Shown piece after piece: positions 27,658-35,963 of a stretch of 64,000 nucleotides of DNA. Below the pieces are notes generated by a model that saw only the letters and a program-made list of their open reading frames with translations, did no database searches and was not told the DNA's origin. Positions within the stretch are counted from its first letter, which is position 1. Each line of letters begins with the position of its first letter. Source of the stretch: Carboxydocella thermautotrophica (lineage in GTDB: Bacteria; Bacillota; GCA-003054495; Carboxydocellales; Carboxydocellaceae); assembly GCA_003054495.1 (NCBI GenBank), contig CP028514.1, positions 2,124,001-2,188,000 on the forward strand, in the 5' to 3' direction. The position numbers were made by a program, and so were the translations under genes.

Positions 27658-27969
27658 TTAGGCTCGCAAATTGTTGTTGATAGCTACTGACCAGTTGAGG
27701 CCATTATTGTTATCCCAGTTATTGGCACTGTCCTTGAAGCAGAAATTGAGGCTGCCGGGATGTTCTACTGACAGCACCTTCTGCCAGCCATTGGCCGTTT
27801 TCTGCATGGGGTAATCACAAACATATTCCCATTTATCCCCATAACCCACATGCAAGTACACCTGGTCAGCTCCCGACCGGGCCAGTAAGCCATTGTACTG
27901 AATCCGGACCAGATCACCCGCCTTGATAATGTCCGGAGTAACCTCAATTCCCTGTTGTTCAATCCGCAT
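27658..27969 (-). CDS. CBM25-like carbohydrate-binding protein, copy 1
   Basis: First of the three: RIQYNGLLARSGADQVYLH, WEYVCDYPMQKTANGW and NFCFKDSANNWDNNNGLNW. ATG 27969 has GGAGGTGAT 4-8 bases upstream; the frame extends to 27987. About 103 residues, one cytoplasmic module, no enzyme domain. The three copies are packed head to tail with overlaps or 10-base gaps, so they are one transcript. A role in holding glucan or recruiting the GH57/GT4 enzymes is inferred from the context. Confidence 0.82.
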   Translation of the reverse strand: MRIEQQGIEVTPDIIKAGDLVRIQYNGLLARSGADQVYLHVGYGDKWEYVCDYPMQKTANGWQKVLSVEHPGSLNFCFKDSANNWDNNNGLNWSVAINNNLRA

Positions 27970-28018
27970 ATAAATCACCTCCGGCATTAGTATGATACCA
28001 GCAGGGCAAATCTATGCT

Positions 28019-28052
28019 AAAAAAATAGCCCTCGGTTTAACCGAGGGCAAAA
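28019..28052 (-). terminator. Rho-independent terminator of sdhCAB
   Basis: GCCCTCGGTT and AACCGAGGGC form a perfect stem, followed on the minus strand by TATTTTTTT, directly after the sdhB stop. Confidence 0.93.
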
Positions 28053-28058
28053 AACTGG

Positions 28059-28811
28059 CTATTTTCTTAACCAGCGTTTAATGGCATATTTTACCGTTTC
28101 TTTATTCATATCCGCAATGGAGGTAGTCAGGGGAATCTGTTTGGGACAAACCCGCACACAGTTCTGGGAATTACCACAATCCGTAATCCCCCCATCTCCC
28201 ATAATGGCTTCCAACCGCTCTTCCTTGTTCATTTCCCCGGTCGGATGAGTGTTGAACAAGCGCACCTGGGAGATAGCTGCCGGACCGATGAATTTGGATT
28301 TGCTGTTCACCTGGGGACAGGCTTCCATGCAGCAACCACAGGTCATACAGCGGGATAATTCATAGGCCCATTCCTGGGTTTTGGCCGCCAGTTTGGGCCC
28401 TGGCCCCAGATCATAGGTACCATCGATAGGAATCCATGCTTTGACTTTTTTCAGATTTTCAAACATGATGCTGCGGTCTACCATCAAATCGCGAATCAGG
28501 GGAAACTTGGTCAGAGGTCTCAATTCAACAGGCTGTTGTAACTGGTCAATCAAAGCCGAGCAAGCCTGTCTGGGAACCCCGTTTATTAGCATTGTACAGG
28601 CCCCGCAAACTTCTTCCAGACAATTGCATTCCCACACTACCGGCGTAGTTTTTTCCCCCTGGGCATTGACGGGATTTTTTTGAATTTCCATCAAGGCGGA
28701 AATTACATTCATATTGGGCTTATACGGGATTTTAAACTCTTCCCAGTAGGGTTTGGCCTGGGGACTTTCCTGCCGCCGTACCCGCAGGTGAATGTATTTT
28801 TGTTCAGCCAT
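28059..28811 (-). CDS. sdhB: Succinate dehydrogenase/fumarate reductase iron-sulfur subunit
   Basis: Passes electrons between the flavin subunit and the membrane quinone. Cysteines for [2Fe-2S] lie in CNCLEEVCGACTM, for [4Fe-4S] in CMTCGCCMEACP and for [3Fe-4S] in CGNSQNCVRVCP. 250 residues. The start at 28811 overlaps the sdhA stop. The direction (succinate oxidation or fumarate reduction) cannot be decided from sequence. Confidence 0.95.
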   Translation of the reverse strand: MAEQKYIHLRVRRQESPQAKPYWEEFKIPYKPNMNVISALMEIQKNPVNAQGEKTTPVVWECNCLEEVCGACTMLINGVPRQACSALIDQLQQPVELRPLTKFPLIRDLMVDRSIMFENLKKVKAWIPIDGTYDLGPGPKLAAKTQEWAYELSRCMTCGCCMEACPQVNSKSKFIGPAAISQVRLFNTHPTGEMNKEERLEAIMGDGGITDCGNSQNCVRVCPKQIPLTTSIADMNKETVKYAIKRWLRK

Positions 28812-30571
28812 CAGGCCTTCACCTCCGATTTATCCACATCGTATTTGCGCGGCCGGGGCTTGATCAGGGAGACATCCACCGGCTCATATTCCAGCCGTGG
28901 CCCAGCGGGAGTATAGAAGGCCTTGGTGGTCTTCAGCCAGTTTTCATCATCCCGGTTGGGAAACTCCGGCTTATAATGGGCACCCCGGCTTTCATTGCGG
29001 GCAATAGCCCCTCTGGTAATCACCCGGGCCAGCTGCAGCATACCCCAGAGATGGCGCACAAACATCACACTCTGGTTGGACCAGCGGCCGGTATCCGCCA
29101 GATTGATATTCTGGTAGCGCTCCATCAATTCCTGAATTTTGGCATCGGTTTTTTCCATCCGGTCATTATAGCGCACTACCGTGACATTATCGGTCATCCA
29201 TTTACCCAGCTCTTCATGAAGCAGATAGGGATTTTCCTTGCCATTCATCCGGTAAATGGCTTCCACCTTTTCCTCCTGCCGTTTGCGCTCCTGTTCAAAC
29301 AGCCTTTCCTCCAGAGCAAAGGCCGACTTGCTCAAACCGCTGGCATAGGCCACTGCTGCCGGTCCCACTATCATGCCACTATAAATGGCAGAAAGCAGGG
29401 AGTTGGCACCCAGGCGGTTAGCACCATGGTACTGGTAGTCACATTCCCCGGCAGCAAACAATCCGGGAATATTGGTCATATGATTGTAATCCACCCAGAG
29501 CCCGCCCATGGAATAGTGGACACCCGGGAATATCTTCATCGGCACTTTGCGGGGATCTTCCCCAACAAATTTTTCATAGATCTCCAGAATCCCGCCCAGC
29601 TTGCGGTCCAGCACTTTAGGATCTATATGGGAAACATCCAGATAAACCATGTTCTGACCATTTATCCCCAGTTTCAAATCCACACAGACATGGAAAATCT
29701 CCCGGGTAGCGATATCCCGCGGTACCAGGTTCCCATAGGCCGGATATTTTTCTTCCAGGAAATACCATGGTTTACCATCCTTGTAAGTCCAGACCCGACC
29801 GCCTTCACCGCGGGCCGATTCGGACATCAAACGCAATTTATCCTCTCCTGGAATAGCAGTAGGATGGATCTGAATAAACTCCCCGTTGGCATAGCAGGCG
29901 CCTTGCATGTAAACTGCCGCCGCCGCCCAGCCGGTATTGATAGTGGAGTTGGTACTCTTGCCAAAGATCATGCCCGGGCCACCGGTGGCCATAATCACCG
30001 CTTCACCCCGGAAGGCCCTGATTTCCATGCTAGCCAGGTTCTGGGCGGTAATCCCCCGGCAAATCCCCTGCTCATCCAGCACAATGGAAAGGAAATCCCA
30101 GCCCTCATACTTTTGCACCAGACCAGCTGCTTCCCAGCGCCGTACCTGTTCATCACAGGCATAAAGTAATTGCTGGCCGGTGGTCGCTCCAGCAAAAGCG
30201 GTACGATGGTGTTTGGTACCACCAAAACGCCGGAAATCCAGATGTCCTTCCGGTGTGCGGTTGAACATTACTCCCATCCGGTCCATCAGATGGATAATTC
30301 CAGGTGCCGCTTCACACATTTTCAGCACCGGTGGTTGATTGGCCAGAAAGTCCCCGCCATAAATGGTATCATCAAAATGCTCCCAGGGAGAATCCCCTTC
30401 CCCCTTGGTGTTAACGGCACCATTAATCCCCCCCTGGGCACAAACGGAGTGACTGCGTTTTACCGGTACCAGAGAGAAAAGATCAACCTTGAAGCCAGCC
30501 TCTGCTGCCTTAATGGTAGCCATCAGGCCGGCCAGGCCGCCACCAACAACGATAATCTTCTTTTCCGCCAT
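28811..30571 (-). CDS. sdhA: Succinate dehydrogenase/fumarate reductase flavoprotein subunit
   Basis: N-terminal FAD site IIVVGGGLAGLMA; RSHSVCAQGGIN contains the His that binds FAD covalently; the catalytic region (HPTAIPG, SESARGEGGRVW) and the capping and helical domains follow (GANRLGANSLLSA). About 586 residues from ATG 30571, chosen as the first Met of MAEKKII with purine-rich AAGGAAG before it; the frame extends to 30616. Confidence 0.95.
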   Translation of the reverse strand: MAEKKIIVVGGGLAGLMATIKAAEAGFKVDLFSLVPVKRSHSVCAQGGINGAVNTKGEGDSPWEHFDDTIYGGDFLANQPPVLKMCEAAPGIIHLMDRMGVMFNRTPEGHLDFRRFGGTKHHRTAFAGATTGQQLLYACDEQVRRWEAAGLVQKYEGWDFLSIVLDEQGICRGITAQNLASMEIRAFRGEAVIMATGGPGMIFGKSTNSTINTGWAAAAVYMQGACYANGEFIQIHPTAIPGEDKLRLMSESARGEGGRVWTYKDGKPWYFLEEKYPAYGNLVPRDIATREIFHVCVDLKLGINGQNMVYLDVSHIDPKVLDRKLGGILEIYEKFVGEDPRKVPMKIFPGVHYSMGGLWVDYNHMTNIPGLFAAGECDYQYHGANRLGANSLLSAIYSGMIVGPAAVAYASGLSKSAFALEERLFEQERKRQEEKVEAIYRMNGKENPYLLHEELGKWMTDNVTVVRYNDRMEKTDAKIQELMERYQNINLADTGRWSNQSVMFVRHLWGMLQLARVITRGAIARNESRGAHYKPEFPNRDDENWLKTTKAFYTPAGPRLEYEPVDVSLIKPRPRKYDVDKSEVKA

Positions 30572-30587
30572 CTTCCTTCTCACCCCT

Positions 30588-31202
30588 TTAGCCTCTGATA
30601 AAGCCGAACAGCGCATTCAAGCCTACAGCAGTAATAACGATAAAGAATATGCTCCAGATGATAGTACTGGTTCTCTGAGCTTTAGGCCCAATGGTAATCC
30701 CCCAGGAAACCAGAAAAGCCCACATGCCATTGGCAAAATGGAAAGTAGCAGCAATCAACCCGATAGCATAAAGAACAGCATTAACTGGATTGGAAAGCAA
30801 ATTATGCATAAACTCAAAACTCATTTCAGTGCCAAAGAACAGGGTTTGCAAACGGGTATTCCAGACATGCCAGATGACAAAAATTAAAGTGATGATACCG
30901 GAAAGCCGCTGAATCCAGTAAAACCAGTTACGATAATACCGGTATTGAAAAACATTGCTCTCTCCCGTCAGAACAATCCAGGTCCCGTAAATACCATGGA
31001 ACAGAAGCGGCAAAAAAATCAGGAGTAACTCAATGAAGATAAGATAAGGAATACTCTGAAAAAACTCCACCTTTTCATTAAAGGCTTGTGCCCCTTTCAG
31101 GGCAAAGGAATTGGTAAACAAATGCTCCAGCAGGAACAAACCAACTGGAATCACCCCCAGAAGGGAATGGAGCTTGCGGATGAAAAAATGATTATCCGCC
31201 AT
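30588..31202 (-). CDS. sdhC: Succinate dehydrogenase cytochrome b558 subunit
   Basis: Membrane anchor with five membrane segments and haem-ligand histidines in LHSLLGVIP, LEHLF, LFHGIYG, WHVWNT and HFANGMW. This is the B. subtilis/Wolinella type B arrangement with two b haems. Menaquinone is the expected partner. ATG 31202 is about 10 bases after GGAGGAGG. First gene of the operon sdhC-A-B. Confidence 0.93.
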   Translation of the reverse strand: MADNHFFIRKLHSLLGVIPVGLFLLEHLFTNSFALKGAQAFNEKVEFFQSIPYLIFIELLLIFLPLLFHGIYGTWIVLTGESNVFQYRYYRNWFYWIQRLSGIITLIFVIWHVWNTRLQTLFFGTEMSFEFMHNLLSNPVNAVLYAIGLIAATFHFANGMWAFLVSWGITIGPKAQRTSTIIWSIFFIVITAVGLNALFGFIRG

Positions 31203-31412
31203 AAAGCCAAAACCTCCTCCCATGATGATTGCTTTTCAGTGATATCGTTTACTTGCAAAAAGCATGCCATAAAAAAATTAGACAGGTTAAGCCTCAGACT
31301 CACCGGCCTTTATTCTTATTTCTTGTTTTTATAAAAATGTGGCTAATGAATCGTCTTTTCTTTTCTATTTTCTAAAATTTTTAACCTATGCTGCTTGTTC
31401 CTGATTAAGGTA

Positions 31413-31441
31413 TTGACTTCTGCCACCGCCTTTGCTATAAT
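31413..31441 (+). promoter_or_regulatory. Sigma-A promoter of the tRNA pair
   Basis: TTGACT, 17 bases, TATAAT; the tRNA-Pro begins 12 bases after the -10 box. Confidence 0.92.
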
Positions 31442-31453
31442 AACCTTTGTCTG

Positions 31454-31530
31454 CGGGGCGTAGCGCAGTTTGGTAGCGCGCCACATTCGGGATGTGGAGG
31501 CCGCAGGTTCGAATCCTGTCGCCCCGACCA
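31454..31530 (+). tRNA. tRNA-Pro (anticodon CGG)
   Basis: Cloverleaf: acceptor CGGGGCG / CGCCCCG, D arm GCGCAGTTTGGTAGCGC, anticodon stem CCACA / TGTGG with loop TTCGGGA, T arm GCAGGTTCGAATCCTGT, and encoded CCA. Reads CCG. Confidence 0.97.
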
Positions 31531-31536
31531 GTGCCT

Positions 31537-31623
31537 GCGGACATGGCGGAATTGGCAGACGCGCTAGATTCAGGTTCTAGTGGGCTTACGCCCGTGGAGG
31601 TTCAAGTCCTCTTGTCCGCACCA
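31537..31623 (+). tRNA. tRNA-Leu (anticodon CAG)
   Basis: Acceptor GCGGACA / TGTCCGC, anticodon stem CTAGA / TCTAG with loop TTCAGGT, a long variable arm (GGGCTTACGCCC) as in class II tRNA, T loop GTTCAAGTC and encoded CCA. Reads CTG. Confidence 0.97.
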
Positions 31624-31633
31624 AATCCCACGC

Positions 31634-31666
31634 AAAAAACCGTTGCCGAAAAGCAACGGTTTTTTA
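31634..31666 (+). terminator. Rho-independent terminator after the tRNAs
   Basis: AAAAAACCGTTGC, loop CGAAAA, GCAACGGTTTTTT. Between here and the Hsp20 terminator (31829) only AT-rich sequence with isolated TATAAT-like hexamers is seen. Confidence 0.93.
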
Positions 31667-31828
31667 TATTTTTAGATTTAACATAATCGTGCTATAATCC
31701 AGTAAATCAACCAGGTGTTTGTCTATAATTTGCTGAACTTAATTTCTTTTTCACCCAGGCCTTGCATTTCTCATCCCTCACTAATCTGCTTATATCCATA
31801 TTTTACCCTATTTCCCGCCAAAACAAAA

Positions 31829-31856
31829 GAAAAAGGCCGGTAGTAACCGACCTTTT
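31829..31856 (-). terminator. Rho-independent terminator of hsp20
   Basis: On the minus strand AAAAGGTCGGT, loop TACT, ACCGGCCTTTT and then TCTTTT, touching the hsp20 stop. Confidence 0.85.
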
Positions 31857-32275
31857 CAGTTAATATCCACTTTGATGCTGCGTCCTCGTCCCGCTTTGGG
31901 GATCCGGATTTCCAGGATGCCATTGCGGTAGGATGCCCGGGCTTCTTCTGCCTTTACCGCCGCCGGCAGGGTAAAGGTGCGGGCAAAGGCGCCATAGAAC
32001 CGTTCAGCATGATGGTAGTCTTCATCTCTGGTTTCCGCACTGCGCTTGATTTCTCCCCGGATGGTAACCGCATCTTCGGTAACCCGCACATCCAGATCCT
32101 CCCTGGACTCAAGGCCGGGGATTTCCGCTACCACCACCACTTCATTTTCCGTCTGATAGATGTCCACCCGTGGCCCCGCTACCTGATAGCCCAGAAAGCC
32201 CTCCCGGCTGCGGCCTACCGCTTCCTGGACAAAGCGGTTGAACTCGCGAAAAGGGTCAAAGGGTATAAGGGTCAT
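31856..32275 (-). CDS. Small heat shock protein, Hsp20/alpha-crystallin family
   Basis: ATP-independent chaperone. N-terminal PFDPFREFNRFVQEA, then an alpha-crystallin domain (PRVDIYQTENEVVVVAEIPG to ARASYRNGILEIRIPK), about 139 residues. ATG 32275 has GGGGAGGTG 8 bases upstream. The gene follows cydB with a 53-base gap and no clear terminator, so it may be read from cyd as well as from a local promoter. Confidence 0.93.
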   Translation of the reverse strand: MTLIPFDPFREFNRFVQEAVGRSREGFLGYQVAGPRVDIYQTENEVVVVAEIPGLESREDLDVRVTEDAVTIRGEIKRSAETRDEDYHHAERFYGAFARTFTLPAAVKAEEARASYRNGILEIRIPKAGRGRSIKVDIN

Positions 32276-32328
32276 CTTCATCACCTCCCCTTATACTCTT
32301 TTCCCGTGACGGGCAGAATTATGCAGAT

Positions 32329-33345
32329 TTAATAACCTTGAGCATCAGGTTTAACTTTTCCACGGAACAGCCAGTGGACAAAAACGGTATAACCCAGAAC
32401 AATCGGCACGCCACAAAGGGCGATAATCAGCATGACCTTAAGGGTTAGGGGCGAAGAAGATGCATTATAGATAGTCAGACTGCGGGCCGGATCCAGGGCG
32501 GGAACCAGATTGGGATAAAGACCAGCAGCGGCGATCAGCACCAGACCAGCCATAGTAAGAGATGAAGCCAGAAAAGCGGATGTTCCCTGACCCCGGCGTC
32601 CAAAATAGATTACAGCTCCCATCGCCAACCAGGTCAGAAGCGGCAATATCCACAACCAGGGATATTTGCTGAAATTGGTAAAAAGATGGGGCGCAACCAG
32701 CCAGCTGAAGAGGGTAACCGCCAGATAGAGTGCAACCACTCCGCCCCAGATACCAGGCAGGAGCTGCCGGGCCCGCCCTGCCAGCGGCTCTCCTGTTTTC
32801 ATCATCACATAGGTTGCCCCTTGCTGCAGGAAAGCTGCCAGTCCCAGCACCCCTACCAGCAAGGCAAAAGGATTAAGTAAACCGAAAAAGCCACCTGTAT
32901 AATATTGCTGGCTATCGAGAGGCAGGCCTTTGAGTACATTGCCCAGAGCTACCCCGAAGAGAAGAGCTGGTAAAGCACTGCCCAGGAAAAAGGCCCTATC
33001 CCATAAATTATGCCAGGCCGGACTTTCATCCTTATTCCGAAACTCGATGGCTACAGCCCGGAAGATAAGGGCAAACAAAACCAGCATCAGGGCCAGGTAA
33101 AATCCGCTGAAGACGGTAGCATAAACCAGGGGAAAGGCGGCAAAAAGAGCTCCACCACCGGTTAACAGCCAAACCTCATTGGCATCCCAGAAAGGACCAA
33201 TAGCATTGAGAAGCTGGCGCTTTTCGTCATCATTTTTGGCCAGCAGATAATAGATGGTACCTACCCCCAGATCAAACCCATCCAGAATGGCATAACCAAC
33301 GATCAGTATCCCTACCAGCAAAAACCAGGCAGTGTTGAGGTCCAT
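32329..33345 (-). CDS. cydB: Cytochrome bd ubiquinol/menaquinol oxidase subunit II
   Basis: Eight to nine membrane segments in 338 residues with CydB features (LDGFDLGVGTIYYLL, DANEVWLLTGGGALFAAFP, ATFRA-type AIEFRNK). Supports assembly of the CydA haems. It starts one base after the cydA stop (TAGGATG). Confidence 0.94.
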   Translation of the reverse strand: MDLNTAWFLLVGILIVGYAILDGFDLGVGTIYYLLAKNDDEKRQLLNAIGPFWDANEVWLLTGGGALFAAFPLVYATVFSGFYLALMLVLFALIFRAVAIEFRNKDESPAWHNLWDRAFFLGSALPALLFGVALGNVLKGLPLDSQQYYTGGFFGLLNPFALLVGVLGLAAFLQQGATYVMMKTGEPLAGRARQLLPGIWGGVVALYLAVTLFSWLVAPHLFTNFSKYPWLWILPLLTWLAMGAVIYFGRRGQGTSAFLASSLTMAGLVLIAAAGLYPNLVPALDPARSLTIYNASSSPLTLKVMLIIALCGVPIVLGYTVFVHWLFRGKVKPDAQGY

Positions 33346-33346
33346 C

Positions 33347-34669
33347 CTACTTCACCTCCTGTACATCTTCAGCCATGGCCTTGTTAATGATGCGGCGAAT
33401 CAGATATACCAGCATCCCGAAAAGGAAGGAATAGATGAGCACAAAGGCCAGGATGGTCAGCAATATCTGTCCCGCCGGCAATGGAGAAGCAGCAGCTTGA
33501 GTTTTTAACAAACCATAAACAATCCAGGGCTGCCGCCCAATTTCTGCCGCCATCCAGCCCAGCTCATTGGCCAGAAAGGGCAGGGGCAAAGACCAGAGTA
33601 AAGCTTTCAGGGTAAAAGTATGTTCATAGAGTTTGCCCCGATACAGCAGCCAGAGAGCCCAGAGCAGAAGTACAGCGAAAAAGCTGCCTAACACCACCAT
33701 CAGACGGAAGGAATAGAAACTGGCAGCCACCGGCGGCCGTTCTTCGCGGGGAAAATCCTTCAAGCCTTTTACTTCCGCCTGAGGATCCCCAAAGGCCAGC
33801 CAGCTCAGCGCCCCGGGCACACCAATTTCCAGCAAATTGCGCTCCTGGGACGGGGCAGGAATACCTATCAGCAACAGTGGTGCCTGTTTTTTGGTCTCCC
33901 ATAACCCTTCAAAAGCGGCCAGTTTGGCCGGTTGCGTTTCCGCCACCTGCTTGGCGTGAATGTCACCCAGAAATACCTGGAGCAAGCTGGCTACTAGTGC
34001 CACTACCAAAGCCAGTTTCAAGGAGTGCCGGGCCAATTCCACCCGTTTCTTTTTCAGCAGGAGATAGGCACTGATTGCCATCATGAAAAAGGCACCGGTG
34101 ATATAAGCCCCATCCAGAGTGTGTAGATAGCGGGGGATAGTGGATGGGTTGAAGACAGCAGCAGCAAAATCGGTAAGAATGGCCCGCCCGCCTTCCACTT
34201 TGAAACCAGCAGGGGTTTGCTGCCAGGAGTTAGCTACAATAATCCAGAAAGCTGACAGACTGCTGCCCAGAGCTACCATCAGAGCCGCAAAGAAACGCAA
34301 GCCAGCAGAGATTCGTTCCCGGCCAAAGATGAGCAGAGCAATAAAGGTGGATTCCAGGAAAAAGGCAAAGACCCCTTCCGCTGCCAGCGGAGCACCAAAA
34401 ATATCCCCCACGAATTTAGAGTATTCCGACCAGTTGGTGCCGAACTGAAACTCCATCGTGATGCCAGAAGCTACCCCAACGGCAAAACAGGCCACAAACA
34501 ATTTGGTCCAGAAGCGGGACATTTCATCATAAACTTTTTTCCCTGTGCGCCAGTGTTTGTACTCAATAAAGGCCAGCAGGGCCGCCAGACCGATGGTCAA
34601 AGGCGGAAAAAAGAAGTGAAAAAAGGCGGTCAGACCAAACTGAATCCGCGAAAGCAAAACAGCATCCAT
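33347..34669 (-). CDS. cydA: Cytochrome bd quinol oxidase subunit I
   Basis: Haem-bearing subunit that oxidises quinol and reduces oxygen with high affinity. Features: LSRIQFGLTAFFHFFFPPL with the haem ligand His, FWTKLFVACFAVGVASGI, EFQFGTNWSEYSKFVGDIFG and GRQPWIVYGLL. A short Q-loop, as in Firmicutes, gives about 440 residues. ATG 34669 has GGAGGGG upstream. An Rrf2-type operator lies 24-42 bases before the start, so oxygen- or NO-linked control is likely. Confidence 0.95.
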   Translation of the reverse strand: MDAVLLSRIQFGLTAFFHFFFPPLTIGLAALLAFIEYKHWRTGKKVYDEMSRFWTKLFVACFAVGVASGITMEFQFGTNWSEYSKFVGDIFGAPLAAEGVFAFFLESTFIALLIFGRERISAGLRFFAALMVALGSSLSAFWIIVANSWQQTPAGFKVEGGRAILTDFAAAVFNPSTIPRYLHTLDGAYITGAFFMMAISAYLLLKKKRVELARHSLKLALVVALVASLLQVFLGDIHAKQVAETQPAKLAAFEGLWETKKQAPLLLIGIPAPSQERNLLEIGVPGALSWLAFGDPQAEVKGLKDFPREERPPVAASFYSFRLMVVLGSFFAVLLLWALWLLYRGKLYEHTFTLKALLWSLPLPFLANELGWMAAEIGRQPWIVYGLLKTQAAASPLPAGQILLTILAFVLIYSFLFGMLVYLIRRIINKAMAEDVQEVK

Positions 34670-34692
34670 CAAAACCCCTCCTTGTCGCTATT

Positions 34693-34711
34693 GTATACTA
34701 AATTAGTGAAG
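34693..34711 (-). promoter_or_regulatory. Putative Rrf2 operator before cydA
   Basis: GTATACTAAATTAGTGAAG matches the palindrome in front of the Rrf2 gene at 14 of 19 positions and contains its own palindrome ACTAAATTAGT (34697-34707). It lies where the cydA -10 region (TATACAAT on the minus strand) should be. Confidence 0.55.
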
Positions 34712-34739
34712 TTTATGCTCAAAAAGAAGCGCCCGCAGG

Positions 34740-35135
34740 CTAAAGGTTGGCAAAGTTCTGCTCCCTCAATGCCTCCACCAGTTTCCCCTGGATCCTGGCC
34801 AGAGCCTGGTGAATGGAACAGGCAGGCGCTCCTTTTTTATTGCAGGCAGCATAATCCAGTAAACACTTATTGATGGCCAGCGGCCCCTCGATGGCTTCCA
34901 CTACCTCCAGAAAGGTAATTTCTTTCGGCTTTTTGGCCAGCTGGTAGCCTCCACCCGCCCCGCGGATAGATCGGACAATTCCAGCTTTGATCAAGGAAGG
35001 CATGATTTTCAGCAAAAAGCGCATCGGGATCACTTCCTCTCTGGCTATTTGCTGGGCCTCCACTTTTTCCCCCTGGTGCCGGACCAGACAGGCTACAGCC
35101 CGTAAAGCGTAATCGGTGGCCTGATTGAGTACCAT
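34740..35135 (-). CDS. Rrf2 family transcriptional regulator with likely Fe-S cluster
   Basis: N-terminal winged helix (LNQATDYALRAVACL, IPMRFLLKIMPSLIKAGIVRSIRGAGGGYQL), the Rrf2 signature. Three cysteines follow in KCLLDYAACNKKGAPACSIH, the spacing seen in IscR/NsrR/RsrR-type sensors that bind a cluster. 131 residues from ATG 35135, with GGAG 8 bases upstream; the frame extends to 35153. It sits directly upstream of cydAB on the same strand and has a palindromic operator over its own start site. It probably senses NO, oxygen or redox state and represses itself and cydAB. Confidence 0.9.
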   Translation of the reverse strand: MVLNQATDYALRAVACLVRHQGEKVEAQQIAREEVIPMRFLLKIMPSLIKAGIVRSIRGAGGGYQLAKKPKEITFLEVVEAIEGPLAINKCLLDYAACNKKGAPACSIHQALARIQGKLVEALREQNFANL

Positions 35136-35154
35136 AACCCATTCTCCGTTCATT

Positions 35155-35173
35155 GTTTACTATATCAGTAAAC
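35155..35173 (-). promoter_or_regulatory. Palindromic operator of the Rrf2 gene
   Basis: GTTTACTATATCAGTAAAC: 7-bp arms around a 5-base centre. It covers the expected transcription start, 12 bases after the -10 box. Confidence 0.75.
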
Positions 35174-35184
35174 TTTCTGGTTAA

Positions 35185-35213
35185 ATAATACCACTTTTCC
35201 AGCCTTCTGTCAA
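35185..35213 (-). promoter_or_regulatory. Sigma-A promoter of the Rrf2 gene
   Basis: TTGACA (35213-35208), 17 bases, TATTAT (35190-35185). Confidence 0.85.
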
Positions 35214-35218
35214 GATGC

Positions 35219-35251
35219 AAAAAAAAAAAAAAAAGAGACCCGGAGGGTCTC
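35219..35251 (-). terminator. Rho-independent terminator of the GNAT gene
   Basis: On the minus strand GAGACCC, loop TCC, GGGTCTC, then an unbroken run of about 16 T. Confidence 0.95.
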
Positions 35252-35261
35252 GTGCAGGCTG

Positions 35262-35828
35262 TTAGTGCCAGAGGGTGCGGGCCAGTACCCGAAAGAATCT
35301 CATCAGCATCTCCCGGTCCAGCTGTAAATCCTGCTGAAAAGGATGTATCATCAACACCAGACCGGATTCCTTGAGTTTGGCCGGCACATCCATTGATTGC
35401 AAATCAATCAGGGAAGCTCCCAGTCTCTGAAAGAACCGACAACGGCGGTCAAAATCATCATCAGTGCTCTTCACTTCCATTATCAGTCCCTGTGCCTCAG
35501 GATGCTGTTGCCGGATTTCCTGCAGCATAGCCTGATAAAGTCGGGCTCCATAACCCTGACTCTGAAAGGCAGGCAAAATGCCGATATAATCCAGAAAGGC
35601 CAGCTGCAAATCCTGGAGATAATAGTAGACAGCATAGCCTACCAGTTCTTCATCCTCTTTCAGGACCAGGTAATGCATCTCATTGGGGGCAATCAGGGAA
35701 TGATCCAGCAGTTTCTGGGTAATTTCCCTGACCTCATAGTTGGACAGGTCAAACATCAACTGGCAATAACGGATGGATTCCAGATAATCCACAGTCTGTG
35801 GACTTTTCACTTCTCTCACGCGCAACAT
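35262..35828 (-). CDS. GNAT family N-acetyltransferase
   Basis: An acetyl-CoA-dependent acetyltransferase fold: YAVYYYLQDLQLAFLDYIGI (strand 4), FQSQGYGARLYQAML (the pyrophosphate-binding Q-x2-GxG/A loop) and QRLGASLIDLQ. Substrate unknown. I chose ATG 35828 (MLRVREVKS), preceded by GGGGTGGGGG. Three 20-21-bp direct repeats lie upstream and suggest specific regulation. Confidence 0.82.
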   Translation of the reverse strand: MLRVREVKSPQTVDYLESIRYCQLMFDLSNYEVREITQKLLDHSLIAPNEMHYLVLKEDEELVGYAVYYYLQDLQLAFLDYIGILPAFQSQGYGARLYQAMLQEIRQQHPEAQGLIMEVKSTDDDFDRRCRFFQRLGASLIDLQSMDVPAKLKESGLVLMIHPFQQDLQLDREMLMRFFRVLARTLWH

Positions 35829-35853
35829 AGCCCCCACCCCTGATCGCTGAATA

Positions 35854-35903
35854 ACCATTCACACTAAAATATATACCGTTCACTTATAATATATACCATT
35901 CAC
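35854..35903 (-). repeat. Three direct repeats upstream of the GNAT gene
   Basis: ACCATTCAC (35854-35862), ACCGTTCAC (35875-35883) and ACCATTCAC (35895-35903), the last two followed or preceded by AATATAT. Spacing of 21 and 20 bases is about two helical turns, as for cooperative regulator binding. Confidence 0.7.
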
Positions 35904-35924
35904 CTGCAAAAGCGCAATAGGGCA

Positions 35925-35952
35925 CAAAAAATTAGGACGGAAAAACCGTCCC
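35925..35952 (-). terminator. Rho-independent terminator of the aminotransferase gene
   Basis: On the minus strand GGACGG, loop TTTTT, CCGTCC, TAATTTTTT. Confidence 0.85.
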
Positions 35953-35963
35953 ATTTTTTTGTA

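Noticed and set aside
28976-30169. Plus-strand frame of 397 codons over sdhA
   Set aside because: Opposite sdhA with all its catalytic motifs; no ribosome site and shadow composition.
31667-31828. Isolated TATAAT-like hexamers between the tRNA terminator and hsp20
   Set aside because: No gene follows on the plus strand and spacing to -35 boxes is poor.
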